NCBI GenBank assembly: GCA_903952145.1
Contig: CAJBES010000032.1
Location: 1 to 33,286 of the forward strand
Length of the DNA stretch: 33,286 nt
Reading direction: 5' to 3'
Source: an uncultured Opitutaceae bacterium
GTDB lineage: Bacteria; Verrucomicrobiota; Verrucomicrobiia; Opitutales; Opitutaceae
The translations under genes were made by a program, and so were the position numbers. Position 1 is the first letter of the stretch. Every line of letters starts with the position of its first letter. Positions 1 through 9,115 of the stretch are shown piece by piece. The notes beneath the pieces are model-generated. The model made no database searches. It saw only the letters and a program-made list of their open reading frames with translations, and was not told the origin of the DNA.

Positions 1-1023
1 ACGCCCGAGGCAGCGGGGCTGGACGATTATTTTCTCCGTTTTGGCGCCAACGCCCACAGCATGCTGGCGCTGGCCCAGCCGCTGGCGGAGATCGGCGCAG
101 TGGAACTGCTGGAAGATTTTATCACGCGGCTGGCTGAACAAGGGCATGACCGCCGCCCGGCGTTGCTGTTGCTGGCCCTGGCGCATCTTAAAAACGGCCA
201 CTGGCAGTCGGCCACCGCCACGGTGGCACGCCTCCGGGCACTCAGCGGTGCCGCTTCACCGGGGCAGACGGCCGGTCTGGAACTCATTGAATTGCTCGCG
301 ACGGTGGCGGCGAACCCGGCCGAGGGTCCGCAGGTGCAGTTGCTCGATTACGTCAGTCGGCAGATGTATCCGCTCAGGGGCTATCGGATGATCCTCGAGA
401 CCTTGCTCCGGGCGAAGCGGCCCCAGGTCGCGCTGGAGGTGGCGGTCCGGGCCGAACGGCTTTACCCTGGCAATGCGGGGCTGCTGGCACTGAAGGGTGA
501 GGCGCAGACCGCATTGGCGGAAGAGCTGGCGCTTGCGGCCCAGTCCACCTCCGCCGGCGCCGACAAGGGCACGGTGCTGACGGAGAAAGTTTTTTTTGCG
601 CGGACGGATGCAGCAATGGCTGCAGCCCGCTGGCCGGAAGCGCAGGCCGCCATGCGCGATGTGCAACTGGCCAAGCCGGCCTGGCTGGGCGGACGGCAGG
701 CCGAGGTGCTCACCCGACAGATGCGCATCGCCCACGAGATGCGCGAAACACTGGATATGGTGCTGGCCGCGCGCCTGCTCCAGGACGGCACCGTGGCCCG
801 GGCGCAACTGGTCGTGGACTATGCCTCGGCCCTGCAGGGGAAGGGCGCGACCACGGATGCAATCCTGCTCCTCAAGGAGGTGTTGCGCAAAATCCCGAAC
901 CACACGCTGGCCCGCCGCTTGATCGGGGCATGGCAGAAAAAGCCGGAACCCCCGCCGGTGCCGGCAGCCGCGCCGGCCGAGCCGCCTGCGTTGACGGAAC
1001 CGGTGCCGCCGGGGGGCAAATAG
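1..1023 (+). CDS. TPR-like repeat protein, 5' end cut by window
   Basis: The frame is open from base 1 and ends at TAG 1021-1023, so the true start lies outside the window; the first internal ATG is at 61. The visible 340 residues are rich in Ala and Leu, with repeated helix-pair patterns (for example 'ALLLLALAHLKNGHWQSA' and 'AILLLKEVLRKIPNHTLA') typical of tetratricopeptide repeats. The last 30 or so residues form a Pro/Ala-rich tail that is probably disordered. TPR proteins act as protein-interaction scaffolds; in this group of bacteria long TPR proteins often accompany envelope or secretion functions, but nothing here fixes a specific role. It converges with the PilB-like ATPase gene, with only 6 bases between the stops. 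The TPR assignment is by pattern only and the function is unknown. Confidence 0.75.
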   Translation, partial: TPEAAGLDDYFLRFGANAHSMLALAQPLAEIGAVELLEDFITRLAEQGHDRRPALLLLALAHLKNGHWQSATATVARLRALSGAASPGQTAGLELIELLATVAANPAEGPQVQLLDYVSRQMYPLRGYRMILETLLRAKRPQVALEVAVRAERLYPGNAGLLALKGEAQTALAEELALAAQSTSAGADKGTVLTEKVFFARTDAAMAAARWPEAQAAMRDVQLAKPAWLGGRQAEVLTRQMRIAHEMRETLDMVLAARLLQDGTVARAQLVVDYASALQGKGATTDAILLLKEVLRKIPNHTLARRLIGAWQKKPEPPPVPAAAPAEPPALTEPVPPGGK

Positions 1024-1029
1024 GGCGGA

Positions 1030-3219
1030 TCAGAAAATCATGTCGGGGGGCACGTTGACGAGTGCCTCCTCGATGGTGGTGAGGCCCATCTTGACCTTGA
1101 GCATGCAGTCCTGGTGCAGGGTCTTCATGCCGCTTTTCATGGCGATGCGCTTGAGTTGCGCGACCTCCACCTCCTTGTTGATCCCCTCGGTCAGGGCCTC
1201 GGAATTGACCATGAGTTCATGGATGCCGACGCGGCCCTTGTAGGCATTGCCGTTGCAGGTGGGGCAGCCCTGCGGGTTGGCCTTGAAAATCTGGCCGCTC
1301 CAGCCGATGGCCTTTTGCAGCAGTTCCGCTTCCCGGTCCTTGGCTTCGTAAGGTTGCTTGCAGTTCTTGCACACACGGCGCAGGAGGCGTTGCGCACAGA
1401 CGCAGACCAGCGACGCCGAGAGGTTGAAGCACTCCACGCCCATTTCGCCGATACGGGAGATCGTGGAGGGCGCATCGTTGGTGTGCAGGGTGGAGACGAG
1501 CAAGTGGCCGGTGAGGGCGGCTTCCACGGCGATCTGGGCCGTCTCCTTGTCGCGGATTTCACCGACGAGAATGACGTCGGGGTCCATACGGAGATAGCAA
1601 CGCAGGGCGCGTTCAAAGGTGAGTCCGATCTGCCGGTTCATCTGCATCTGGTTGATGCCGGCGAGCGTGTATTCGATGGGGTCCTCGGCGGTCTGGATGT
1701 TGACGTCGGGTGTGTTCACCTCACCGAGCGCGGAGTAGAGGGTCATGGACTTGCCGGAGCCGGTCGGCCCGCAGTGCAGGATCATGCCGTAGGGCTGGCG
1801 GATGCACTCCCGGTAGCGGGCGAGATTTTCGTCGGAGAAGCCCAGGGCGGGCAGGGGCAGGGTGCTCTTGGACTTGTCGAGAATACGCATGACCACCTTC
1901 TCGCCGTCCTTCATCGGGGCGGTGGCGACACGCAGGTCGATGTTCATGTTCTTCTTCGTGAAATTCTTGAAGACGATGCGGCCGTCCTGTGGCAACCGGC
2001 GTTCGGCAATGTCGAGGTTGCACATGATCTTCAGGCGGGTGACGAGGGCGTTGCAGACCTGCTTGGGCAGGCGCAACTTCTCCTGGCAAAGACCGTCGAT
2101 GCGGTAACGCACGAGGAGTTCTTTTTCCATCGGTTCGACATGAATGTCGGACGCGCCTGAGACGTAGGCATCTTCGATGATGCGATTGGCCAACTGGATG
2201 ATGGGGGCGGAATCCTCGCTCTCCAAGTCGGAGGCCTTGACGTCACCGGCGGTGCCGCCCCCCTCGTAAACCGTGCTGATGATGTCGGCCACAGAGCCGA
2301 TGTCCACTTCCTCATTGCCGGCCACGGCCGCCTTGGTGGCCTTGAAGAACTTCAGCAGCAGGTTGTCGAACAGGGTGGCAGAGGTGACGCGCACCTCCTC
2401 AATGTGCATCTCCGTGGCTTGGGAGAACGACTCGCGCTTGGCGAAGTCGAGGGGGTTCATCATCAGCACGGCGACCGAGTTCGGGCTGAGGCGTTTGTGG
2501 GGGAAGATGCCCTCGCGGCGGATGATGGCGTCGCCGGTGACCTCGATCAGCTTTTCGTCGATTTCAATCTCCTCCAGCTTGGTGACGAGGGGCAGTTCGG
2601 TGAGGTTGGAGATGAAGCGCGCGGTGTCGTCGGGGCTCACACTGAATTTCGGGTCCACCATGCGCTGGATGAGCGCAGAAGAGTATTCGGCGACCTCCTT
2701 GAGCAGGGCGAGGTCCTTGTCGGTAAACTGGCCGGCGGTGCCGGCAGTGGGCTCCTTGTTGAGGACTTGGATGGCCCCGATGACGCTGGTGGTCTTCAAC
2801 GGCACCGTGAGCATCGAGTTGACCTCGAAACCGGTGGTCTTGGCCATGGACATGAGGCTGGCGGTGTCCTCGCCGCCCTTGTTGAAAAACAGGGATTCGC
2901 CGGTCTGGATGACCTTGCCGACATTGCCAGTGCCCAGCGGCAGCTTGAGGGTCAGGAGTTTGGCCTGGGTTTCCTGAAACTGCTTTTCCTTGTCTTTGTC
3001 CTTGCCCCAGAGCGTGGGTGAATAGAAGACGTGCTTGAAGGCTATATCGTTGCCCTCCACGAGATAGAAGGTCATGGACTGGGCCTGCAAAGCCTCGACG
3101 ACCTTGGAGGCGGTGAGCTCAATGACGGAGGTCAGGTCCTCGCGGCTGGGGGCCGGTTTGGAGATGACCTTGATGAGCAGGGAGCGGCGCAGTGCGCTGG
3201 CGAGATTGGGAGTGGCCAT
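1030..3219 (-). CDS. pilB: PilB/GspE-family type IV pilus or type II secretion ATPase with N-terminal GAF domain
   Basis: A 729-residue cytoplasmic hexameric ATPase that would power pilus extension or pseudopilus assembly. Residues about 25-190 look like a GAF domain. About 200-290 resembles the second half of an MshEN/T2SSE-N domain ('[22 protein letters not shown]'). The C-terminal half is the T2SSE motor: Walker A GPTGSGKS at 484-491 (Lys490), Walker B/Asp box '[12 protein letters not shown]', the His box '[11 protein letters not shown]', and a zinc-binding tetracysteine made of 'VCKNC' and 'CPTC'. The start is ATG at 3219. It stands alone: divergent from yraN (88-base gap) and convergent with the TPR gene, with no pilus partners visible. 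PilB and GspE cannot be told apart confidently without neighbours, so the symbol is provisional. Confidence 0.88.
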   Translation of the reverse strand: MATPNLASALRRSLLIKVISKPAPSREDLTSVIELTASKVVEALQAQSMTFYLVEGNDIAFKHVFYSPTLWGKDKDKEKQFQETQAKLLTLKLPLGTGNVGKVIQTGESLFFNKGGEDTASLMSMAKTTGFEVNSMLTVPLKTTSVIGAIQVLNKEPTAGTAGQFTDKDLALLKEVAEYSSALIQRMVDPKFSVSPDDTARFISNLTELPLVTKLEEIEIDEKLIEVTGDAIIRREGIFPHKRLSPNSVAVLMMNPLDFAKRESFSQATEMHIEEVRVTSATLFDNLLLKFFKATKAAVAGNEEVDIGSVADIISTVYEGGGTAGDVKASDLESEDSAPIIQLANRIIEDAYVSGASDIHVEPMEKELLVRYRIDGLCQEKLRLPKQVCNALVTRLKIMCNLDIAERRLPQDGRIVFKNFTKKNMNIDLRVATAPMKDGEKVVMRILDKSKSTLPLPALGFSDENLARYRECIRQPYGMILHCGPTGSGKSMTLYSALGEVNTPDVNIQTAEDPIEYTLAGINQMQMNRQIGLTFERALRCYLRMDPDVILVGEIRDKETAQIAVEAALTGHLLVSTLHTNDAPSTISRIGEMGVECFNLSASLVCVCAQRLLRRVCKNCKQPYEAKDREAELLQKAIGWSGQIFKANPQGCPTCNGNAYKGRVGIHELMVNSEALTEGINKEVEVAQLKRIAMKSGMKTLHQDCMLKVKMGLTTIEEALVNVPPDMIF

Positions 3220-3307
3220 GGGAATGCTCGGACGCAGGGGCGTCTACTCGGGGATTGTCAGCGATTGGCGGATGCGGCAATGAGAAACGCGTGCAATCCT
3301 TCCGTTC

Positions 3308-3745
3308 ATGCTGCGCTGGCTGACTGTTTTGTTCGGTTGGTGGCGCCGTGGCGACGCCGGAGCCCGGGGCGAAGCCCTCGCGGCGGAGTTTTTGCAGCGG
3401 GAACGGGGTTTGGCGATTGTGGCCCGCAACTGGCGGAACCCGCGGGACCGGCGCGACGAGCTTGACCTGATCTGCCGCGACGGGGACGTGCTGGTGTTTG
3501 TCGAAGTGAAGACGCGCAGCGCCGGCGCGTTGGTGCCGGGCTATTACGCGGTGGACCGGCGGAAGAAACGCGTGCTGCTGCGCGCCTGCTCGGCTTACCT
3601 GCAGCAGTTGCGGTCGCCGCCGTGCACCTACCGCCTCGATGTGGTCGAGGTGGTGTTGCCCCGGGCGGGGGCCGCGGGTGCGCCGGTGGTCAGCCACTTT
3701 GCAAAAATCCCGCTGTTTCCAAAGCACCATTGCCCGGGCCACTAG
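3308..3745 (+). CDS. yraN: YraN family (UPF0102) nuclease-fold protein
   Basis: A 145-residue protein with the family pattern in order: 'GARGEALAAEFLQ' near residue 18, 'ELDLICRDGDVLVFVEVKTR' near 50-70, and a 'RKKRVLLRACSAYL' helix. The spaced Glu/Asp and E-V-K residues match the PD-(D/E)XK restriction-endonuclease-like fold of this family. Its cellular role is poorly defined; DNA repair or recombination has been suggested. The length is a little above the usual 115-130 residues because of a C-terminal tail. The start is ATG 3308, 88 bases from the divergent pilB-like start. zwf follows after 56 bases on the same strand and could be co-transcribed. Confidence 0.88.
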   Translation: MLRWLTVLFGWWRRGDAGARGEALAAEFLQRERGLAIVARNWRNPRDRRDELDLICRDGDVLVFVEVKTRSAGALVPGYYAVDRRKKRVLLRACSAYLQQLRSPPCTYRLDVVEVVLPRAGAAGAPVVSHFAKIPLFPKHHCPGH

Positions 3746-3801
3746 GCCGCCGGCATTTCCCTTGCGGGGTGCGAGGTCGTCCACGACGATGTGCCATCGC
3801 C

Positions 3802-5340
3802 ATGGCCGACTCCCAGCGTCACCCATTTTTGCATGGACTGAGCAAGCACCGTGGAGCACCGCCGACGGTGGTGGTCATCTTCGGGGCCTCGGGTGACCTC
3901 ACGGCCCGCAAGCTCATTCCCGCAGTCTACAACCTCGGCCGCGACAACCTGCTGCCGGCGGACTTCCAACTGGTGGGCTTCGGACGCAAGCCGATTCCCG
4001 ACGAGGAATTTCGCGCCCTCGCGGAGGCAGCCATCCGGAGGTTTTCACGGCGCAACCTCGACCCGGCCGTGTGGGGCCGGATCGCCGCAGGCACCACCTA
4101 CGTGGCCGGGGGCTACGATGAGAAAGCGGCCTTTGACCGACTCGCCGGACACCTCGCTGACCTGGAGAAAAAATCCGGCCGTGAAGTGCAGGTGCTGTTT
4201 TACATCTCCACGCCACCGACGGTCTTTGCGCCCATCCTGCTCAATCTTGGCGCGAGCGGGCTGGCCCGAAAGCACCTGGACCAGCCACACCACGCCAAGG
4301 TCATCATCGAGAAACCCTTCGGCCGCGACCTCGACTCTGCGCGCGAGCTTAACGCGACCATCGCGTCTGTTTTTCAGGAGCGCCAAGTCTACCGCATCGA
4401 CCACTACCTCGGGAAGGAGACCGTGCAGGACCTGCTCGTGCAGCGTTTTGCCAACGCCATCTTTGAACCGCTCTGGAACCGCAATTTCATCGACAGCGTG
4501 CAGGTCACGGTGGCGGAGGACATCGGGGTGGGGGCGCGCGGTGGCTATTACGAGCAGAGCGGCGCGCTGCGCGACATGATCCAGAACCACACGATGCAAC
4601 TCGTGGCCCTCACGGCGATGGAGCCGCCGGTGTCGCTCGATGCCGAGGCCATTCGTGACGAAAAGGTCAAATTGTTGCGCGCCATCCAGCCACTCGTCCT
4701 CGGACCGGGTGGCGATGCGGCCCGGGCGCAATACACCGCCGGCATGATCGGTGGCAAAGGGGTCAAGGGCTACCGCGAGGAAGCCGACATCGCGGCCGGG
4801 TCCGCGACCGAGACCTATGCGGCGATGCGTCTTAGCATCAATAATTGGCGCTGGCAGGGGGTGCCGTTCTATCTGCGTTCCGGCAAGCGCATGGCCCGGC
4901 GCGTCTCGGAGATTGCGGTCAATTTCAAATGTCCGCCCGGCACCCTCTTTGCCGCCGACGGGCACTTCGACCTCGCCGGCAACACGCTGTCGTTTCAGAT
5001 CCAGCCCGATGAGGGCCTGAGCCTCATCCTCAACACGAAGATTCCGGGCCTGGAGACGCGCACCCAGCCCGTGAAGATGAACTTCCGCTACGCCACCACC
5101 TTTGGTTCCGATACCCCCGAGGCCTACGAACGACTGGTCCTTGATGCCATGATCGGTGACGGCACACTCTTCATCCGCGGGGACGAGGCGGAGACTTCGT
5201 GGAAGCTCTGCACGCCGGTCCTTGAGTCCTGGGCGGCGGCCGGGGGCGGGAGCATGGACAATTATCATGCCGGCTCCTGGGGGCCGGCCGCCGGCGATGC
5301 GCTTCTCGCGAAGCACGGTCACGTCTGGCGCCAGCCCTGA
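3802..5340 (+). CDS. zwf: Glucose-6-phosphate 1-dehydrogenase
   Basis: Catalyses NADP-dependent oxidation of glucose 6-phosphate to 6-phosphogluconolactone, the entry step of the oxidative pentose phosphate pathway, in the cytoplasm. The dinucleotide-binding motif GASGDLT lies at residues 28-34. The catalytic signature 'RIDHYLGKETV' carries Asp200-His201 and Lys205. The substrate-binding 'IIEKPFGRDL' and 'FYLRSGKRM' motifs are also present. The open frame extends up to 3622, but that N-terminus would overlap yraN and has no family similarity, so ATG 3802 was chosen, giving 512 residues, a normal length. It is followed after 3 bases by an opcA-type gene, so the two are almost certainly one operon. 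Confidence 0.96.
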   Translation: MADSQRHPFLHGLSKHRGAPPTVVVIFGASGDLTARKLIPAVYNLGRDNLLPADFQLVGFGRKPIPDEEFRALAEAAIRRFSRRNLDPAVWGRIAAGTTYVAGGYDEKAAFDRLAGHLADLEKKSGREVQVLFYISTPPTVFAPILLNLGASGLARKHLDQPHHAKVIIEKPFGRDLDSARELNATIASVFQERQVYRIDHYLGKETVQDLLVQRFANAIFEPLWNRNFIDSVQVTVAEDIGVGARGGYYEQSGALRDMIQNHTMQLVALTAMEPPVSLDAEAIRDEKVKLLRAIQPLVLGPGGDAARAQYTAGMIGGKGVKGYREEADIAAGSATETYAAMRLSINNWRWQGVPFYLRSGKRMARRVSEIAVNFKCPPGTLFAADGHFDLAGNTLSFQIQPDEGLSLILNTKIPGLETRTQPVKMNFRYATTFGSDTPEAYERLVLDAMIGDGTLFIRGDEAETSWKLCTPVLESWAAAGGGSMDNYHAGSWGPAAGDALLAKHGHVWRQP

Positions 5341-5343
5341 GCC

Positions 5344-6327
5344 ATGGCCGTAATTTTTGATGCCTTGCCTGGTCTAGAGGTCCCGGTCGGCGAAATTGCG
5401 CAAAGCCTCGGGCGCATGTGGAGCGACACTGCGGCGCAGGGTGGGTCTGCACCCGCAAACGACGATGCCAAGGCTACGCAGGTCAACTTGGTGCTGCACC
5501 TTGGGTTTAGGACGACAGCGGCAGACGCCTTGGTACAGTTCCAGACCGCCGTGCGGTTTTCCCAACGCTACCCCAGTCGCATCCTGGTCCTGTGTCCGAT
5601 GGTGCAGGACAGCGACGAGACCGACATGCGGGCGAAAATTTACGGCGAGTGTCACCTCGGCAAAACCAAGGGGGACGCGCGTTGTGTCGAGTTCGTCCTG
5701 CTGAACTATCCGCGGACGACGCGGATCCACCTCGAGGATCAGGTGTCCATCTGTCTTTCGGCCGACCTGCCACTCTACTACTGGGTGCACCGGTTCAGCG
5801 ACAGCACCCGGCTGGCCGACTACCGCTATCTGCTCAGCCGGGCCAAGCGTGTGCTGATCGACAGTGCCCTGGCCCCGGCGGGCACCATGAGCTATCCGTG
5901 GCCCAAGCCGGCGGCGCTGCGCGATCTCGTATATTCGCGATTGCTGCCCGTGCGCCAAATGATCGGCCAATTTCTGGCCGGTTACACACCGATGCAACTC
6001 GTGGGTGGGCTCCGCACCGTGACAATCACCGCCGCGCCGGAACTCACCACCGAAGGACGGGTGCTGCAGGCCTGGGTGCAGCGCCGGCTGAGCGCATGCG
6101 GGGGCAACATGGCTGGGATCGAATTCTCCGGGTCCCGGGGAGAGGCCGGGCGGCTCGGCGTGGACTTTGGCTATGCGGACCCGGAGCACTGCTTCCATTG
6201 GACCGGCAGTTTGACCGACGGACATGCGCTGCTGGAAGCCGACTACGGTACGGGTCGCAACCGCCTGCCCGCTTCCGTCAGCCTGCTCGCACCCGAAAAT
6301 GCCCTGGGCGAAGCGATGCTTTCCTAA
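5344..6327 (+). CDS. opcA: Glucose-6-phosphate dehydrogenase assembly protein OpcA-like
   Basis: A 327-residue protein recognised by its position 3 bases after zwf and by OpcA-like segments such as 'RYPSRILVLCP', 'SADLPLYYWVH', 'DSRLADYRYLL'-type text (here 'DSTRLADYRYLLSRAKRVLIDS') and a C-terminal 'VSLLAPENALGEAM'. OpcA proteins of cyanobacteria and actinobacteria help assemble or allosterically activate Zwf. The same function is inferred here from linkage and sequence character. The start ATG follows the zwf stop directly, so translational coupling is likely. The stop codon overlaps the stop of the convergent SGNH hydrolase gene by 3 bases. Recognition is by motif and context, not by alignment. 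Confidence 0.85.
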   Translation: MAVIFDALPGLEVPVGEIAQSLGRMWSDTAAQGGSAPANDDAKATQVNLVLHLGFRTTAADALVQFQTAVRFSQRYPSRILVLCPMVQDSDETDMRAKIYGECHLGKTKGDARCVEFVLLNYPRTTRIHLEDQVSICLSADLPLYYWVHRFSDSTRLADYRYLLSRAKRVLIDSALAPAGTMSYPWPKPAALRDLVYSRLLPVRQMIGQFLAGYTPMQLVGGLRTVTITAAPELTTEGRVLQAWVQRRLSACGGNMAGIEFSGSRGEAGRLGVDFGYADPEHCFHWTGSLTDGHALLEADYGTGRNRLPASVSLLAPENALGEAMLS

Positions 6328-7538
6328 GGCACGGCTGATTCGAGGAGTGACCGCAATTGACGGGTGAGTAACCGGGCTAAACTGGTGTTGTCGCCTGGGG
6401 TTCGCACTATAACGGGCAGATCCTTGTCGAGAATCACCTGATGTGCGAGTAGCGCGGCGGCGCGCTGTGGTTGATCCAGTTCCGGTTGGCTGACGGAGGG
6501 CAGAATGGCCAGGCAGTCCCAGCGCGGAGGGTTGAAGCTTTGCGACCAGTTCAGAATCCAAGCGTAGGAGCGGTAGAATTCCTCGTCGTTCGCTGCGCGT
6601 GCAGCGGCGGGCACGGCAATGACCATGAGATCGGGCGCATCCAATCCGGGCTGTTGCTGATACTTCGGCCAACCGTTGCCTTTGGCCTGTTCCGCCAGTT
6701 CCGGGATGGATTGGCCGGTTGGGTCCCATGCTGTCACCACGACCTGCACCCCGGGGCAGAGGGTTTGCAGCGCCGGACCGATGAGGGCGTCGAAAGGAAT
6801 CATTGCGGTAATGCGCACCGGCGCCCCGGCCTGCCAACGTGCCACCACCCGGGGCAGTCCCGGCTGCAACCGCGGTAATTCCGCCAGCTTCACTCTATGC
6901 CCCGTGATGGTGTGGGCGGCGGTTTCGGCCAACAGGCGGTGGCCGCGCAGATTGGGATGAATGGGATCACTCATCAGGCGGATCCACTCCCAGCGATCCG
7001 CAGTTTGCACCGACTGGTAAGCCCGGAAGGCGTCGGCTACCGGCACATCCAACTCGCGGCCGGTTTGGCGCACAATTTCCACATAGTCGCCCAGCTTGGC
7101 CGGCGGGCGCGAGGGGTCTTCCGGAAAAACATGGTTGGGCGTCATCAAGATCGTTTCCGCGCCATGATCACCAAGGCGCACCACCAACTGCCTCAGATTG
7201 GAACGGTAGGCTTCGGCAGAAACACGCGCCACATCGTTCAGGCCAAACATGACGACGACCAGTTGCGGCGCGTGACGCAGGACGTCGGTTTCCAGCCGTC
7301 GCAGGGCATCAAGGGTCGTATGCCCGCTGATGCCGGCGTTGATCATTTCGAGCTGCGCCAGCGGATAGAGCCGCTGCAAGGCGACACCCAGAAGATCGCA
7401 CCACGCCCGCCGTCCGCCGGTGTGGTAGTAAACTCCGGTGACGCTGTCGCCGAAGCAGACAATTTTCACCGGCTGACCTTCGGCTAGTAATTTGGCGGTG
7501 TTTGAAATCACTTGCGCCCAAACTGGGACAGGGTCCAC
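6324..7538 (-). CDS. SGNH/GDSL-family hydrolase with extra C-terminal domain
   Basis: A 404-residue putative esterase. The four SGNH blocks are present: GDS with Ser32 ('CFGDSVTG'), Gly in 'NAGISGH' (about 68-73), Asn101 in 'FGLND', and Asp191-x-x-His194 in 'SDPIHPN'. The substrate could be an acyl or acetyl ester of a carbohydrate or lipid, but the sequence does not say which. After residue 200 there are about 200 further residues that are not part of the usual SGNH core ('DLMVIAVPAAARAANDEEFYRSYAWILNW'-type text, split here) and may be a second, degenerate domain of similar fold. The start used is GTG 7538; the frame stays open upstream without a good ATG, so the start is uncertain. No signal peptide is obvious. 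Confidence 0.8.
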   Translation of the reverse strand: MDPVPVWAQVISNTAKLLAEGQPVKIVCFGDSVTGVYYHTGGRRAWCDLLGVALQRLYPLAQLEMINAGISGHTTLDALRRLETDVLRHAPQLVVVMFGLNDVARVSAEAYRSNLRQLVVRLGDHGAETILMTPNHVFPEDPSRPPAKLGDYVEIVRQTGRELDVPVADAFRAYQSVQTADRWEWIRLMSDPIHPNLRGHRLLAETAAHTITGHRVKLAELPRLQPGLPRVVARWQAGAPVRITAMIPFDALIGPALQTLCPGVQVVVTAWDPTGQSIPELAEQAKGNGWPKYQQQPGLDAPDLMVIAVPAAARAANDEEFYRSYAWILNWSQSFNPPRWDCLAILPSVSQPELDQPQRAAALLAHQVILDKDLPVIVRTPGDNTSLARLLTRQLRSLLESAVP

Positions 7539-7643
7539 GGCGCCCCTGCTACCGGGGGCAGGGAGAGACCGGAAATCACCAAGGCAATGGTATGATGCAC
7601 GAGGAGGACTTGCCAGTTGGTCAGGTGCTTGCCGGACTAAAAA

Positions 7644-8924
7644 TCAGGCCAGAGTCAGCACGGCATACGTCCGCTTCCCTTTGCGCAACAGGAGGTATTG
7701 GCCGAAGAGCAGGTCGGCCGTCGTGATTGCGCGGGCAATGTCGGGGGACTTCAGGTTGTTCACGTAGATGCCACCACCCTCGATGTCCTTGCGGGCCTGA
7801 CCCTTGGAAGGCGCCAGGCCGGCGAGCACCAGCAGCTCAGTGAGCACGGTGCCGGCGCCTTCGAATTTCTTCTTCTCCAGGGCCATGGTCGGGACCTCTC
7901 CGACGACATCACGGAAGGTCTCCTCCGAGGTGTCACCGATCTCGGCGCCGAAAAGGATGTCGCTGGCCTTGAGTGCGGCGGCGAGGGCGTCGGCGCCGTG
8001 GACAAGCGTGGTCATCTCCCTAGCGAGGGCTTTCTGCGCGGCGCGGGCGCCGGGGTTGGCCTTCAACTCGGCCTCGAGCGCGGCGATTTCATCCGGCGGG
8101 AGGAAGGTGAGTGTCTTGAGGAGCTTGATGACGTCGGCGTCACTGGCATTCACAAAGAATTGGTAGAAGCGGTAGGGCGAGGTGCGCCGCGGATCGAGCC
8201 AGACAGTGCCGGTGGCGGTTTTGCCGTATTTGGTGCCGTCGGCCTTGGTGAGGAGCGGGAAAACGAGGCCCCAGGCGGTGGCGCCGAGCTTCTTGCGGGT
8301 GAGCTCGGTGCCGACAGTGATGTTGCCCCACTGGTCGGTGGCTCCGATCTGCAGCTCGCAATTGAAGGTTTTCCGCAGATGATAGAAATCAAAACCCTGC
8401 AGCAGCATGTAGCTGAACTCTGTGAAGCTGATGCCCGTGCTGCGGTCCTCCATGCGGGAGCGGACCGAGTCCTTGGCGATCATGGAGTTCACCGTGATGT
8501 GCTTGCCGATGTCACGGAGGAACTCGAGGAAGGTGACACTACCGGTCCAGTCGTAGTTGTTGACGAGCCGGGCGGGATTCCTGGTGGTGTCGAAATCAAG
8601 GAATTTGGTAAGCTGGGAGCGGATCGCGGCGATGTTGTGCGCGACCTGCTCGGGAGTCTGGAGGTTGCGTTCGTCGGATTTGCCCGAGGGATCGCCGACC
8701 ATGCCGGTGGCGCCGCCCGCCAGCACAATGGGGAGGTGGCCGTGCTGCTGGAAACGCCGGAGGGCAAACAGTGGCACGAGGTTGCCGACGTGGAGGGAGT
8801 CGGCCGTGGGATCGAAACCGCAGTAGAGCGTCGTCGGGCCCTCGGTGAGGCGCTTGGTGAGCGCTTCGCGGTCGGTGCAGTCGGCGTAGAGGCCACGCCA
8901 TTCGAGGTCTTCGATGAGGGTCAT
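7644..8924 (-). CDS. tyrS: Tyrosyl-tRNA synthetase
   Basis: Charges tRNA-Tyr with tyrosine (class I synthetase, cytoplasm). The HIGH-type motif is HVGN at residues 45-48. The KMSKS equivalent is 'KYGKT' at 232-236, the variant usual in bacterial TyrS. 'GGATGMVGDPSGKSDER' and 'LLQGFDFYHL' are further signature stretches, and a C-terminal S4-type RNA-binding region ('GGGIYVNN') closes the protein. The open frame reaches 8966, but the conserved N-terminus begins 'MTLIEDLEWRGL', so ATG 8924 was chosen, giving 426 residues. It is divergent from the peroxiredoxin gene with 191 bases between the starts. Confidence 0.96.
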   Translation of the reverse strand: MTLIEDLEWRGLYADCTDREALTKRLTEGPTTLYCGFDPTADSLHVGNLVPLFALRRFQQHGHLPIVLAGGATGMVGDPSGKSDERNLQTPEQVAHNIAAIRSQLTKFLDFDTTRNPARLVNNYDWTGSVTFLEFLRDIGKHITVNSMIAKDSVRSRMEDRSTGISFTEFSYMLLQGFDFYHLRKTFNCELQIGATDQWGNITVGTELTRKKLGATAWGLVFPLLTKADGTKYGKTATGTVWLDPRRTSPYRFYQFFVNASDADVIKLLKTLTFLPPDEIAALEAELKANPGARAAQKALAREMTTLVHGADALAAALKASDILFGAEIGDTSEETFRDVVGEVPTMALEKKKFEGAGTVLTELLVLAGLAPSKGQARKDIEGGGIYVNNLKSPDIARAITTADLLFGQYLLLRKGKRTYAVLTLA

Positions 8925-9040
8925 GATGGACGGCAGAGTTAACGGGGCGGGGCGGCCCGCGCGCAAACAAATCTTATGGGCCGCGAAACGGGAATAGAAA
9001 CACGCCTTCTTATGGTAAAAACGATTTGTCTAATGCCAAT

Positions 9041-9060
9041 GGGGGCACCAACTTGCCCCT
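9041..9060. other. Hairpin in the tyrS/peroxiredoxin divergent region
   Basis: GGGGCA at 9042-9047 pairs perfectly with TGCCCC at 9054-9059 over a six-base loop, plus a G-T pair at the ends. It lies 56 bases upstream of the peroxiredoxin ATG and 117 bases upstream of tyrS. It could be part of a leader or an operator. No T-box sequence is seen on the tyrS side. Confidence 0.3.
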
Positions 9061-9115
9061 TCGCTCGCCGCACGGATCGTCCGCGCGGAAACGACCAACC
9101 CTCAATTCCATCACC

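Noticed and set aside
1114-2160. A 348-codon open frame on the plus strand
   Set aside because: It is antisense to the certain PilB/GspE-type ATPase, which has all its motor motifs on the minus strand.
4045-5322. A 425-codon open frame on the minus strand
   Set aside because: It is antisense to zwf, with no recognisable motif; a by-product of high GC at third codon positions.
5374-6837. A 487-codon open frame on the minus strand
   Set aside because: It is antisense to opcA and overlaps the end of the SGNH hydrolase in another frame; low-complexity Arg/Pro/Gly-rich translation.
8925-9115. Possible T-box leader in front of tyrS
   Set aside because: A hairpin exists at 9041-9060 but there is no T-box consensus or terminator-antiterminator pair on the tyrS side.
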